Source of the DNA: JBFJVZ01 sp041623895
Lineage (GTDB): Bacteria > Planctomycetota > Planctomycetia > Pirellulales > Pirellulaceae
Direction: 5' to 3'
Assembly (NCBI GenBank): GCA_041623895.1
Contig: JBFJVZ010000255.1
Coordinates: 1 to 11,331 of the forward strand
Length of the DNA: 11,331 nucleotides
The notes under the pieces were generated by a model, which was not told where the DNA came from, did not search any database, and saw only the letters and a list, made by a program, of their open reading frames with translations. Made by a program: the position numbers and the translations under genes. This document shows, piece after piece, positions 1 to 7,171 of the stretch (the stretch's first letter is position 1; every line of letters starts with the position of its first letter).

Positions 1-222
1 AGCAGGAGCAGCAGGGGCGGGCGGTGCACCAAACGGATCGTCGCCGGCCGCAGCAGGAGCAGCAGGGGCGGGCGGTGCACCAAACGGATCGTCGCCGGCC
101 GCAGCAGGAGCAGCAGGGGCGGGCGGTGCACCGAACGGATCATCGCCGGCCGCAGCAGGAGCAGCAGCGGGCGGAGCACCAAACGGATCATCGCCGGCCG
201 CAGCAGGAGCAGCAGCGGCGGG
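1..222. repeat. 51-bp in-frame tandem repeat encoding the VWA protein tail
   Basis: Units lie at 1-51, 52-102, 103-153 and 154-201 (48 bp, one codon deleted), followed by a partial unit from 202. The first two full units are identical and the third differs at two bases. Each unit encodes 17 residues (16 in the short one) with the core GDDPFGAPPA followed by an Ala/Pro stretch. All changes keep the frame, so this is a coding minisatellite. The array continues beyond the left edge. Confidence 0.95.
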
Positions 223-1509
223 CGGTGCCGCCGCTGGAGCAGGAGCCGCTTCGCCGGAGAAAATATCATTGAATGGCGAGTCTTGTGGATTCTGCAAGAT
301 CAGGCGATTGCCGCTGACCTTCAACAACGACTTGGCGTCGGAATTTTCTGGATCTGCTTCCAGGGCCATTTCGGCGACGGCCTTGGCACCTCGTTTGTTG
401 CCTTGCTGGAGAGCCATGTTGCCGGCTCGAACCAGTTCATCCGCGCGTGCAGCCAGCAAGCGAGCCGTCTCACGCAACAGACTCGAACCGGCTGAAGGTA
501 ATGTCAGTCCGCTGTTCTTGTCAGCTTGAGTAACCAGTCCAGGCAAAAACGAAAAGTCAGGATGTGTTGCTTCGACAGTAACGTGGGCTGTCATCCGAAT
601 GTTATCGCCCGTCGTCTCGCCGATGAACTGAACATCACCTCGCACGTTCGCTGCGTCAAACTTGCCAAGTAAGATCGAATCACGATCCAGACGAAGCGGT
701 GGCAATCGATTACCGTGAACCGTCGTCATCTTTTCCAGCAGCTTGACTTCGCTGATCCAGATCGGCGACATCGTTGCCGATTTGCCCACATGACGTGCGA
801 TCAAAGCGGCCGTGTTTTCTCCACCGACCACGCCCAAGACGCCGCCGGTTTGATTGGCGAGAATTGCCATCAGCTCAATGTTGGTGGTCGGGCCAATCGC
901 GACCGAGTGCACGGAAATCCGATCCGATCTCAACGCATCAATCAAGCTGGCGAAACGATCCTGGTTACCGGTTGCGTCGATCGTGGCACCGTCGCCGATG
1001 TACACGATCGAACGCGTGTGATTCTGTGGTTGGGCCAACAACGCTGCTCGTACCGAATCGATCACGGTGACAAAGTTGGTGTTACCAAGTGGCAATCGAC
1101 GCTGGACTTTCGCCATCGCTTGACGAGTCGACTCACCGCCCGCCGCGTCAAACGCCTGGCTTAATTGGGTTGCTGCCACGTCGCCGGCAAAGATCTGTAC
1201 ACGGTCACCGTCGCGGAGCTGCGCCAAGATTCCGTTTAATGCCGCCAATGACTCGCGGCGGAAATCGCCGACTTGACTTGCCGAAGTATCGACCACAATC
1301 ACAACGTCGGCCGCAGAGTCACGTGAGGCCGCAAGCAAACTGTCATTGGCCGAAGGCTGAATCGAAGCAGCGAAGTAAGCATCGCCCGACGGAGTCTGGA
1401 AACTCGCGATTCGAACATTGGCTCCTTCCGAGTCGGCGGCCAAAGCTGGCGACCACGCAGTCAGCATGGCAAGGGCAGCAAAGGCAAAGGTGGGTGCGAC
1501 CTGTCGCAT
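1..1509 (-). CDS. Secreted VWA-domain protein with TPR-like helices and an Ala/Pro repeat tail (3' end outside window)
   Basis: The frame is open for 503 codons from ATG at 1509 to the left edge, so the C-terminus is missing. Residues 1-25 form a signal peptide: a hydrophobic core ending in PALA-A, with likely cleavage at 24/25. A VWA domain spans roughly residues 65-240. Its MIDAS metal site is visible as D74-T-S76-A-S78, T144 in LGNTNF and D173 in YIGDG, so metal-dependent ligand binding is plausible. Residues 345-400 are helical and TPR-like (LLAARADELVRAGN, then a second helix ending ALEADPENSDA). From about residue 420 the chain becomes an Ala/Pro linker with repeated GDDPFGAPP units. 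Translation may start from a GGAG about 11 bases upstream. By family knowledge such proteins act outside the cytoplasm in protein interaction; the ligand is unknown. An alternative start at M15 would destroy the signal peptide. Confidence 0.88.
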   Translation of the reverse strand, partial: MRQVAPTFAFAALAMLTAWSPALAADSEGANVRIASFQTPSGDAYFAASIQPSANDSLLAASRDSAADVVIVVDTSASQVGDFRRESLAALNGILAQLRDGDRVQIFAGDVAATQLSQAFDAAGGESTRQAMAKVQRRLPLGNTNFVTVIDSVRAALLAQPQNHTRSIVYIGDGATIDATGNQDRFASLIDALRSDRISVHSVAIGPTTNIELMAILANQTGGVLGVVGGENTAALIARHVGKSATMSPIWISEVKLLEKMTTVHGNRLPPLRLDRDSILLGKFDAANVRGDVQFIGETTGDNIRMTAHVTVEATHPDFSFLPGLVTQADKNSGLTLPSAGSSLLRETARLLAARADELVRAGNMALQQGNKRGAKAVAEMALEADPENSDAKSLLKVSGNRLILQNPQDSPFNDIFSGEAAPAPAAAPPAAAAPAAAGDDPFGAPPAAAPAAAGDDPFGAPPAPAAPAAAGDDPFGAPPAPAAPAAAGDDPFGAPPAPAAPA

Positions 1510-1704
1510 CGTGTCAATCTCCGCAAGTGTGAAAAGTGGCTCTTGCCTACTTTGGTTATCCCCGAGTCGAGGATCCAATTGCCGAATCATCCGCCCACAA
1601 GAGGGGATTTCATCAACAATTGAGTGTGGGTGAATTGTCCTGGAAAAGTTGATCGAGAAGAATCTCTTCTCCGAGTTTATTTCCGCTCGAATTCGCTCGC
1701 TACG

Positions 1705-1736
1705 AAAAAAACGGGCATTCGCCAGCTCGGCGGCCG
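1705..1736 (-). terminator. Terminator-like hairpin with U7, in the VWA gene leader
   Basis: On the minus strand a hairpin pairs GGC/GCC and CGCC/GGCG around a GAGCU loop with a 3-nt bulge, about 7 bp in all. It is followed after two bases by seven U (A7 at 1705-1711 on plus). It lies only a few bases downstream of the predicted start of the VWA transcript. It could therefore be an attenuator of that gene or a terminator for RNA arriving from upstream. The bulge makes it a moderate candidate. Confidence 0.4.
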
Positions 1737-1746
1737 GATCCTTCCG

Positions 1747-1775
1747 ATTATAAGTGTTGCAAATTGCAACAACTG
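1747..1775 (-). promoter_or_regulatory. Candidate promoter of the VWA gene
   Basis: On the minus strand a perfect TATAAT (plus 1752-1747) faces the VWA gene. No good -35 is present: with a 17-bp spacer the hexamer would be CAGTTG (1775-1770). A start near 1740 would give a leader of about 230 nt. The box is exact, but a single -10 motif in AT-richer intergenic DNA can occur by chance. Confidence 0.4.
1756..1770. promoter_or_regulatory. 15-bp perfect palindrome, operator candidate
   Basis: GTTGCAAATTGCAAC is a perfect inverted repeat with 7-bp arms around one central base. It starts four bases upstream of the TATAAT box, inside the -35/-10 spacer on the minus strand, a classic position for a repressor or MerR-like operator. 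No regulator gene is adjacent, so the protein that might bind is unknown. Confidence 0.4.
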
Positions 1776-2007
1776 GCGCATCCTGCAGTACCGGGCGTGC
1801 TCAAACGGCATTTTCTCGTCGCGCCGATCCTAATGATGCGATCCCCGTGCCAAAGAACGTTTCCACGGCATTCTTCCCGCGATTCTGGAATTCGACCGCT
1901 CGGCGGCCAGTTTCAGTGTAGCCGATCTTGTCGAGAGTTTCGGTTGGACGGCCAAAACAGCGGAAAGTCTTGGCGACTTCCGCTATCGATGGCGGAGGCC
2001 TGAACAT
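1776..2007. other. Intergenic stretch with no supported gene
   Basis: Short frames exist on both strands, but none has a ribosome binding site or a recognisable family. A minus-strand frame ends near 1801 and would have to begin in or beyond the hairpin/U-tract at 2008-2050. I see nothing else here. Confidence 0.5.
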
Positions 2008-2050
2008 AAAAAAAGGCGAGGCCGATTCCGAAGAACCGACCCCGCCTCGC
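2008..2050 (-). terminator. Rho-independent terminator with UUCG tetraloop
   Basis: The outer stem GCGAGGC/GCCTCGC is perfect over 7 bp (2050-2044 with 2022-2016). Inside it, CGGTTC and GAATCG pair with one G-U wobble around a UUCG loop, leaving a 5-nt one-sided bulge. Seven U follow one base after the stem (plus 2014-2008). This is the strongest intrinsic terminator signal in the window. It points away from the mutarotase gene, so it ends a minus-strand transcript that begins between about 2050 and 2410. Confidence 0.65.
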
Positions 2051-2121
2051 ACGGGGGGACGCTTAAAGATCTTGATGTGCGTCACGATGTAGTGAGCGTC
2101 CCCAGTACCAGCAACAGTACT
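2008..2121 (-). ncRNA. Candidate structured small RNA: three adjacent hairpins ending in U7
   Basis: Read on the minus strand, three hairpins follow one another with almost no spacing. The first is AGTAC/GTACT with an 8-nt loop (2121-2104). The second is a perfect 9-bp stem GGGGACGCT/AGCGTCCCC with a 31-nt loop (2103-2055). The third is GCGAGGC/GCCTCGC (2050-2016), enclosing an inner stem capped by C(UUCG)G, then U7 (2014-2008). Weaker inverted repeats continue upstream to about 2234 (CCGTC/GACGG at 2207-2191, GGGC/GCCC at 2234-2224), so the 5' end may lie further out. Only the minus strand ends in a U-tract, which sets the orientation. It does not match the sequence hallmarks I know for SRP RNA, tmRNA, RNase P RNA or tRNA. 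It could be a trans-acting RNA or a leader element. No clear promoter was found. Confidence 0.4.
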
Positions 2122-2414
2122 CCTGAACCATCCGTTCCAACGCCGCCGATTTAGCGAATCCGATAATTTGCAGCGAACAGGCTGGGTTTTCCGTCGAGTT
2201 GTGACGGTTTTGGCGGTTACACCGGGCAACGCCCTGCGGCACTGACCTGAGACGACGTCGTCGACTTGGTTTGGCTATGATTTAATCTTCCGCGATCATT
2301 CTCGGCTGCCTGTTTGGTAGCCACATCTGGATTCGTACCACCACATTCAATGGTGCCGGAAGTGACTTCTAGCAACGCCGGCGCAAAGCCGGAACTGTCA
2401 ACCTGGTAACGACA
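2122..2414. other. Intergenic leader region upstream of the mutarotase gene
   Basis: No gene is supported. The stretch contains the 12-bp palindrome GACGACGTCGTC (2251-2262), a lone -10-like TATGAT (2276-2281, plus) without a -35, and a small hairpin CCGGC/GCCGG with loop GCAAA (2378-2392, plus) that ends 22 bases before the mutarotase ATG. TTGACA occurs on the minus strand at 2401-2396 but lacks a properly spaced -10. Confidence 0.4.
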
Positions 2415-3536
2415 ATGACAAGATTCAAGCAGCTTTTTTGGGTCAGTTTCTTTTTCACCTCCGCCGCATCGACGACCGCTTTTGCCGAGGTCTCTGAAGA
2501 ACCGTTTGGGAAAACCACCGACGGAAAGCCGGTGACTCTGTTTCTGCTGAAAAACGAAAAAGGCATGGAGGTCGAAATCATTAGCCGCGGCGCCACGATC
2601 CGCGCCATCCGCGTCCCAGATTCCGCGGGCAGTTTTGTCGATGTGTGTAACGGGTTTGATGAAGTTGCCGGCTACGAGTCCGATCGTAATCAATACTTTG
2701 GATGTGTCGCTGGACGCGTTTGCAATCGGATCGGCAAGGCCCAGTTCGAGTTGTATGGCGAGACCTACAAACTGACTGCCAACGATGGCCGGAACACCTT
2801 ACACGGCGGCGGTGATAAAAGTTTAGACAAGTTAGTGTGGGATGGAGTTGCCGAGCAGACCGAACAGGGAGCGTCGGTCAAACTGAGCTGTTTTAGCGCC
2901 GACGGCGACGAAGGCTTCCCCGGGAATCTTCACGCCAGTGTTCGCTACACGCTGACCGACAATAATGCCTTGGTCATGATTTATGATGCGACCACCGACA
3001 TCGCGACTCCCGTGAATCTGACCAACCACGCCTACTTCAATCTGAGTGGACATGGCAGTGGCACGATCGACGATCACGTGCTGATGATCGATGCACACCA
3101 ATACACGCCCACCGACGACGAATTGATTCCGACCGGCGAGATCAAATCAGTTGAGGGCACGCCGCTGGATTTCCGCGAGCCGACAGCGATTGGTAAGCGC
3201 CTTGAGGCCGTTACCGACACCGCCGCCAAGGGGTACGATCACAACTGGGTTCTCGCTTACGGAGAAGGAATCCGCCTGGCAGCGCGATTGCACGATCCGA
3301 AAAGCGGCAGAGTGCTTTCCGTCTTGACCGATCAACCCGGCCTGCAGTTTTACAGCGGCAACTTTCTTAACGGCCAAAAGGGAAAGGACGGCAAGACCTA
3401 CGTCCACCGCGGAGCACTCTGCTTGGAAACGCAGCACTTCCCCGATTCAGTCAACCACGCAGATTTTCCGTCGACCATTCTTGAACCGGGAGAAGACTAT
3501 CACACCACGACGATCTACCGCTTTACCACCCAGTAA
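2415..3536 (+). CDS. galM: Secreted aldose 1-epimerase (galactose mutarotase)
   Basis: It interconverts alpha and beta anomers of aldoses such as galactose or glucose. The 373-residue protein spans the whole family fold after a signal peptide (residues 1-24, hydrophobic FWVSFFFTSA, cleavage after AFA). Family motifs are in order: GRVCNRIG (100-107), NTLHGG (127-132, H130), the catalytic-histidine block NHAYFNLSG (204-212, H205), GYDHNW (273-278, D275), YSGNFL (313-318) and the catalytic-base block LETQHFPD (337-344, E338). All key residues are present, so it should be active. The signal peptide suggests periplasmic action on sugars released outside the cytoplasm. The chosen ATG gives the signal peptide; no good Shine-Dalgarno is seen. 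The LmbE-type gene follows 90 bp downstream on the same strand, so co-transcription is possible. Confidence 0.95.
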   Translation: MTRFKQLFWVSFFFTSAASTTAFAEVSEEPFGKTTDGKPVTLFLLKNEKGMEVEIISRGATIRAIRVPDSAGSFVDVCNGFDEVAGYESDRNQYFGCVAGRVCNRIGKAQFELYGETYKLTANDGRNTLHGGGDKSLDKLVWDGVAEQTEQGASVKLSCFSADGDEGFPGNLHASVRYTLTDNNALVMIYDATTDIATPVNLTNHAYFNLSGHGSGTIDDHVLMIDAHQYTPTDDELIPTGEIKSVEGTPLDFREPTAIGKRLEAVTDTAAKGYDHNWVLAYGEGIRLAARLHDPKSGRVLSVLTDQPGLQFYSGNFLNGQKGKDGKTYVHRGALCLETQHFPDSVNHADFPSTILEPGEDYHTTTIYRFTTQ

Positions 3537-3586
3537 TTATCGTTTGCCAGGGTGTTCCCCGGCCCGTCGCGTTGTTTGCCCATTTC

Positions 3587-3604
3587 CCACGCTACGGCAC
3601 GTGG
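3587..3604. repeat. Short palindrome CCACG/CGTGG between galM and the deacetylase
   Basis: A perfect 5-bp stem (3587-3591 with 3600-3604) encloses an 8-base loop, CTACGGCA. There is no T-tract, so it is not a good terminator. Its form resembles short dispersed palindromes in planctomycete intergenic DNA, but only one copy is in this window, so dispersal is inference. Confidence 0.3.
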
Positions 3605-3626
3605 CTTGGATCCGCCCTGAGGCAAG

Positions 3627-4376
3627 ATGCTTCCATCAATCATGACTGAGCTTCCCGAGCCCTTGGATGTGATCGCGATCGGTGCCCACCCGGACGACGT
3701 CGAAATCGCCTGCGGCGGTACCGTGGCAAAACTGGTTGGGCAAGGTTACCGAGTCGGCATCGTCGATCTGACCGATGGCGAGCCGACGCCGAATTCACCA
3801 GGTCCCGAAGTGCGATTCGAGGAAGCAGAAGCGGCCGCCCAACTGCTTGGCGTGCATCAGCGGTTTCACTTGGAAATGCCGAATCGGCGACTGATGGACT
3901 CGTTCGACCATCGCGTTGCCTTGGCAAAATTGTTTCGCCGCTACCGACCCTCGATCGTGATTGGTTTTGGTGACAAAACGCCCCTGGCTTCGCCGGATCA
4001 CTGGCAGGCAATGCAAATCACTGACGCTGCGGTTTTCTACAGCCGGCTGAGCAAATGGGATAGCGAGTTCGATGGGTTGCCTGTCCACACCATCCAGCGT
4101 CAACTTTACTTTCGCTTGGCGGTCGATCCGATCACGATTCCGGGAAATCAGTTTCACACGATTGTCGATATCAGCGACACGTTGGATCAGAAAATTGCCG
4201 CAATTGAGTGCTACAAAACGCAGTTCGACCACAAGCCGGCCATCATGGATCGTGTTCGAGCGGCAGCAACGATGACAGGCTCGCTAGCCGGTGTCGCCGC
4301 TGCCGAATCATTCGCTGCCGCCAAACCGTTTGCCGTTGATGACCTGGCGGCGACCTTGGGGTGTGAGGCCAGGTGA
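3627..4376 (+). CDS. PIG-L/LmbE-family zinc deacetylase (BshB1-like)
   Basis: The family removes N-acetyl groups from N-acetylglucosamine conjugates; BshB1 members deacetylate GlcNAc-malate in bacillithiol synthesis. The 249-residue length and the opening DVIAIGAHPDDVEIACGG fit the BshB1-like branch. Zinc ligands are recognisable as H21 and D24 in AHPDD (21-24 within HPDDVE) and H125 in SPDHW. D23 is the usual catalytic base. LTDGEPTPNS and the PNRRLMDS stretch match family positions that shape the substrate pocket. No signal peptide, so it is cytoplasmic. GAGG four bases before the ATG supports the start, though spacing is short; M6 is an alternative. No other bacillithiol gene (bshA, bshC) is in view, so the substrate is not fixed by context. 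Confidence 0.9.
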   Translation: MLPSIMTELPEPLDVIAIGAHPDDVEIACGGTVAKLVGQGYRVGIVDLTDGEPTPNSPGPEVRFEEAEAAAQLLGVHQRFHLEMPNRRLMDSFDHRVALAKLFRRYRPSIVIGFGDKTPLASPDHWQAMQITDAAVFYSRLSKWDSEFDGLPVHTIQRQLYFRLAVDPITIPGNQFHTIVDISDTLDQKIAAIECYKTQFDHKPAIMDRVRAAATMTGSLAGVAAAESFAAAKPFAVDDLAATLGCEAR

Positions 4377-4392
4377 AGTGCTTGGACCTGGC
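4368..4392. terminator. Inverted repeat over the deacetylase stop codon, between convergent genes
   Basis: GCCAGGT (4368-4374) and ACCTGGC (4386-4392) are a perfect 7-bp inverted repeat with an 11-base loop. The left arm ends on the first base of the TGA stop at 4374-4376. It lies in the 37-bp gap between convergent genes, where a bidirectional terminator would be useful. No T-tract follows on either strand, so intrinsic termination would be weak. Confidence 0.3.
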
Positions 4393-4413
4393 AAGCGAGC
4401 ATTGTCTGTAACG

Positions 4414-4833
4414 CTAACGAAAATTCGCGACGAATTCTCGAAATTCCGCGTGCTCTGCTTCCGTTGGCGGTTTCCCATACAGCCGCTCGCAGAAGCGAAA
4501 AACCGCTGTCCCGTTGTCGTATTGTTCATGAATCACAAACGGTTCCCAGTTTTCCCGGTTCCCCAGCGGGTCGGATGCTGTACACCAAACTCGCACCAGG
4601 CGATGCGGTTGTTCGGCAACGTGAACCGTTGCCCAATAGACGATTTTCCCATGACTGGTCACGGTTTGTCGGTCATAGACAAACATCTGGATCGACTTGG
4701 GGATACCCAAGTCAGAGCGAATGGAATCGTCGCTGGGAAAAACGGGCGGCCGCAAGACGGCAAAGACAATGGCACTCGCCGTGATCAACAGGGTTAATGC
4801 GAGTAATCCGAATTGCCAGCGGCTGCGCTTCAT
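4414..4833 (-). CDS. Small membrane-anchored hypothetical protein
   Basis: I do not recognise the family. The 139-residue protein begins with a positive MKRSRW and one hydrophobic segment at about residues 8-27, which is either an uncleaved signal anchor or a signal peptide. The rest is soluble and would lie outside the cytoplasm. It has several aromatic residues (FVYDRQ, VYWATVHV, VRVWCTASDPLGNRENWEPFV) and two cysteines (C84, C115) that could pair in an oxidising compartment. The ATG at 4833 lies 10 bases after the stop of the methyltransferase-like gene. It is preferred to a start 19 codons upstream, which would overlap that gene and put charged residues before the anchor. The tight spacing suggests co-transcription with the two upstream genes. 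Confidence 0.72.
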   Translation of the reverse strand: MKRSRWQFGLLALTLLITASAIVFAVLRPPVFPSDDSIRSDLGIPKSIQMFVYDRQTVTSHGKIVYWATVHVAEQPHRLVRVWCTASDPLGNRENWEPFVIHEQYDNGTAVFRFCERLYGKPPTEAEHAEFREFVANFR

Positions 4834-4843
4834 GGTTGTTGAT

Positions 4844-5683
4844 TCACAGGCGCTGAAATCTAATCGCTGCAACAGCGTAGTGTCGCACACCGAAGTCCCA
4901 GACCCAAGGCGCTAAGAGCTCGGCAAAGCCAACGTGTTGTGATAACAGAGGATCATTACAAAGCGAATTCATCAGCACGGCAGGATTCATGCCGTGAAAA
5001 AAATTGCGGCGTTCGATCAATTGCGCAAGCAGCGATGGAAGCTCTTGCTGGCTTGCCGAGGCGATCTCCGGAGCGGTCTCGGATGAAACAAAATCAGTGA
5101 TCAAAATCGCCGTCCCGCCAACGCGAGTCGACTGAACCAGCTGTTGCAGATGCCCGAAACGTACCAGCCGCAGCAACTCCAAAAAACGAGGGTGTTGATC
5201 GCCCAGAGTGTCAACAAGTGGCTCAATCAGCTGGCTCAACAGGCAAACCGAAGCGACCACATCAAAACTTTCTTCAAGCGGACAGGTGTTGGCGCACTTG
5301 ACGGCCTCGATCACCTGGTTGATCTGCTGATCGTCGACCGGCGAAGCGGGCCGCCATTGGCTGACCAAGGCGCAGATGCCCGTCAAATCAAGGTTGCCGT
5401 GCAGACGTATCGCGGCATGATCGGCCACTCCCTGGGCGGCAACACCCGAGAGCATCGCCTCGCTGTCGATATCGACCAGGTGAACCTCGGCAAAGCAAGC
5501 GAGTATCCGGCTGAGATCCAAGTCATTGCAATTGCCGGCGCCGAAAACGCACAAGCTGCCGCCCCTTGGACAATCATTCCCGGCGATCAGATTGGCGACT
5601 TGATCGCGATGAAAGGCAAAATGTTGCCAGCCATAGCGGGTCTCGGTATTCCTGCGAATCTGTTGGTCAACCAGCCGATTCAT
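4844..5683 (-). CDS. SAM-dependent methyltransferase-like protein, coupled to der
   Basis: The 279-residue protein has a Rossmann-type core. The glycine-rich SAM motif is at about 44-54 (LCVFGAGNCND), and the acidic end of strand 2 is at D71/D73 in VHLVDIDSEAM. A later strand reads FDVVASVCLLSQL (140-152), followed by a GGTAILITDF strand (189-198). This is the class I methyltransferase layout, with GAGNCNDL in place of the common GxGxG. Substrate cannot be read. Its ATG lies inside the last codons of der, a 17-bp overlap, and there is only a weak AAGGA about 14 bases upstream. That arrangement suggests translational coupling to der. Methylation of rRNA or a ribosomal component is a guess from that linkage only. 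A non-enzymatic SAM-binding role is also possible. Confidence 0.75.
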   Translation of the reverse strand: MNRLVDQQIRRNTETRYGWQHFAFHRDQVANLIAGNDCPRGGSLCVFGAGNCNDLDLSRILACFAEVHLVDIDSEAMLSGVAAQGVADHAAIRLHGNLDLTGICALVSQWRPASPVDDQQINQVIEAVKCANTCPLEESFDVVASVCLLSQLIEPLVDTLGDQHPRFLELLRLVRFGHLQQLVQSTRVGGTAILITDFVSSETAPEIASASQQELPSLLAQLIERRNFFHGMNPAVLMNSLCNDPLLSQHVGFAELLAPWVWDFGVRHYAVAAIRFQRL

Positions 5684-7070
5684 GTTGTTTGGCTGATCCT
5701 TGCGATGCCGGCTTCGGCGGCAGCCACTTTCTCTGTTTTTTGGGATCAGGCTTGGAGCTTCGCGATTTCTTCTGCAAATACAGCTTGATGGGAACTTCGC
5801 TATACGGCAGATAATCTCTCAGCACGCCCAGTAGGTACCGCCGGTAGTCGTTGGAAAATGCTCTTGGTTCGTTGCACATCAAGACAATCGTCGGCGGCTC
5901 GGTGGCAACTTGTGTGGCAAACAGAATCTTGGGGCGGCGGTTTTGATAGATGGGTGGTGGATGTTGCTTGGTCGCCAATTCCATCAAACGGTTCAGTTCG
6001 GCGGTCGTGATGCGTTCACGACCCTGCTTAAACAACATGGTCGCATGATTCAACAAGGCCTTTACATTCTTGCCCGTCTGCCCGGTGATGAATGCGATGG
6101 GCGCATAGGCGAGTGATGGGAAATTGTGATGCAAGTAGCGGACCCAGCGGTCGGTCGGAACCTTGCCAACATGCAGATCCCATTTGTTGACGACGAAGAT
6201 CACCGGCTTGTAATTATCAATCACATAGCCCATCAGCTGCTTGTCGACTTTGCTGATCACATCGGAAGCGTCAAAAAACATCAAGACAACGTCGGCGCGT
6301 CGAATGCTCCGCTGGGCGCGATGTGTGCCGTAGAATTCCAGATCGGTTTTTTGGCTCTTGCGTTTTCTCAATCCCGGTGTGTCGATAGCAATGAAGTTCT
6401 GACCATCCATCTCGAAGTGCACGTCAACGCTGTCTCGGGTTGTCCCGGGAACTTCGCTGACGATCATTCGATCGGCTTGAGCCAGCGTGTTGACAAACGT
6501 ACTCTTGCCGACGTTGCGGCGTCCGACGATCGCAACTTTCATTCTCGCTTTCGCAGCTTCCTGGCCGTCGGCCTGCGGCAAGCGCTCATCAATCAGCGTC
6601 ATCAATTCTTCGCGATTGCGATTCTGGATCGTGCTCACGCAGATCAAATGACCGCGTCCCAGCTTGTGAAATTCGTCGGCATTGACGTCTTTGTCAGGTT
6701 GATCCGCTTTGTTGGCAACCAGAATCACAGGGCGTTCGACCTCACGAAGCCGCTTGGCAACGTCTTCATCCAGCGGCATGAGACCGGATTGAACGTCAAC
6801 GACCAGCAAAATCACATCGGCGGTATTGATCGCCAGTTCGATCTGATGCGCGACGTCTTCGGACAAATTGTCGGCATCAACCACTCCCATTCCACCGGTG
6901 TCGATCAGCTCGAAGAACTTTGTCTCGCCTTCGATCAGTGTGGTCAAGCGATCGCGCGTGACGCCCTCGTAATCATCAACGATCGCCAGCCGCCGACGTG
7001 CCAGCCAATTGAAAATACTGCTCTTGCCAACATTGGGCCGGCCAACGATAGCGACTTGTGGGGCGGGCAT
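5667..7070 (-). CDS. der: GTPase Der (EngA), 50S ribosome assembly factor
   Basis: Der has two tandem G domains and a KH-like C-terminal domain and is needed for late assembly of the large ribosomal subunit in the cytoplasm. All are present in 467 residues. G domain 1 has GRPNVGKSS (10-18), GVTRD (36-40), DTGG (57-60) and NKAD (120-123). G domain 2 has GRRNVGKST (183-191), GTTRD (209-213), DTPG (230-233) and NKWD (295-298). The KH-like domain spans about 355-435 (KILFATQV, FSNDYRRYLL), followed by a basic, likely disordered tail (KKSRSSKPDPKKQRK). The G5 motifs are unusual: VST and ITG replace the common SA. ATG at 7070 begins directly at strand 1; no Shine-Dalgarno is visible. It heads a three-gene minus-strand cluster and is divergent from the glycosylase gene. 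Confidence 0.97.
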   Translation of the reverse strand: MPAPQVAIVGRPNVGKSSIFNWLARRRLAIVDDYEGVTRDRLTTLIEGETKFFELIDTGGMGVVDADNLSEDVAHQIELAINTADVILLVVDVQSGLMPLDEDVAKRLREVERPVILVANKADQPDKDVNADEFHKLGRGHLICVSTIQNRNREELMTLIDERLPQADGQEAAKARMKVAIVGRRNVGKSTFVNTLAQADRMIVSEVPGTTRDSVDVHFEMDGQNFIAIDTPGLRKRKSQKTDLEFYGTHRAQRSIRRADVVLMFFDASDVISKVDKQLMGYVIDNYKPVIFVVNKWDLHVGKVPTDRWVRYLHHNFPSLAYAPIAFITGQTGKNVKALLNHATMLFKQGRERITTAELNRLMELATKQHPPPIYQNRRPKILFATQVATEPPTIVLMCNEPRAFSNDYRRYLLGVLRDYLPYSEVPIKLYLQKKSRSSKPDPKKQRKWLPPKPASQGSAKQHESAG

Positions 7071-7171
7071 TGTTGTTGCTCGAAGAAAGAAAAAGATGAG
7101 AGGATGTAGTCTATTCGATCACATGCTTGGCAAGTAGAGCGTTGCACGAAATAACGCATTTTTTGACATGC

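Noticed and set aside
1..222. CRISPR-like repeat array
   Set aside because: Units are directly adjacent with no spacers and stay in frame within a protein gene; it is a coding tandem repeat.
715..1164. Plus-strand open frames within 715-1532
   Set aside because: They lie opposite the VWA domain, whose minus-strand frame is open throughout and carries the complete MIDAS motif.
1801..2229. Minus-strand open frame of 142 codons between the VWA and mutarotase genes
   Set aside because: It runs straight through the terminator hairpin and U-tract at 2008-2050, has no ribosome binding site and resembles no family. The part after the U-tract (ATG near 2007) could be tested for conservation, but nothing supports it here.
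2251..2262. 12-bp palindrome GACGACGTCGTC as an operator
   Set aside because: It is perfect but made of a GAC repeat and has no promoter element around it; chance is a sufficient explanation.
5144..5788. Plus-strand open frame of 214 codons opposite the methyltransferase-like gene
   Set aside because: Antisense shadow: the minus frame has a SAM-binding motif and tight coupling to der, while the plus frame has neither motif nor ribosome binding site.
6126..7109. Plus-strand open frame of 327 codons opposite der
   Set aside because: It is the antisense of the unmistakable Der GTPase, and its translation has no recognisable motif.
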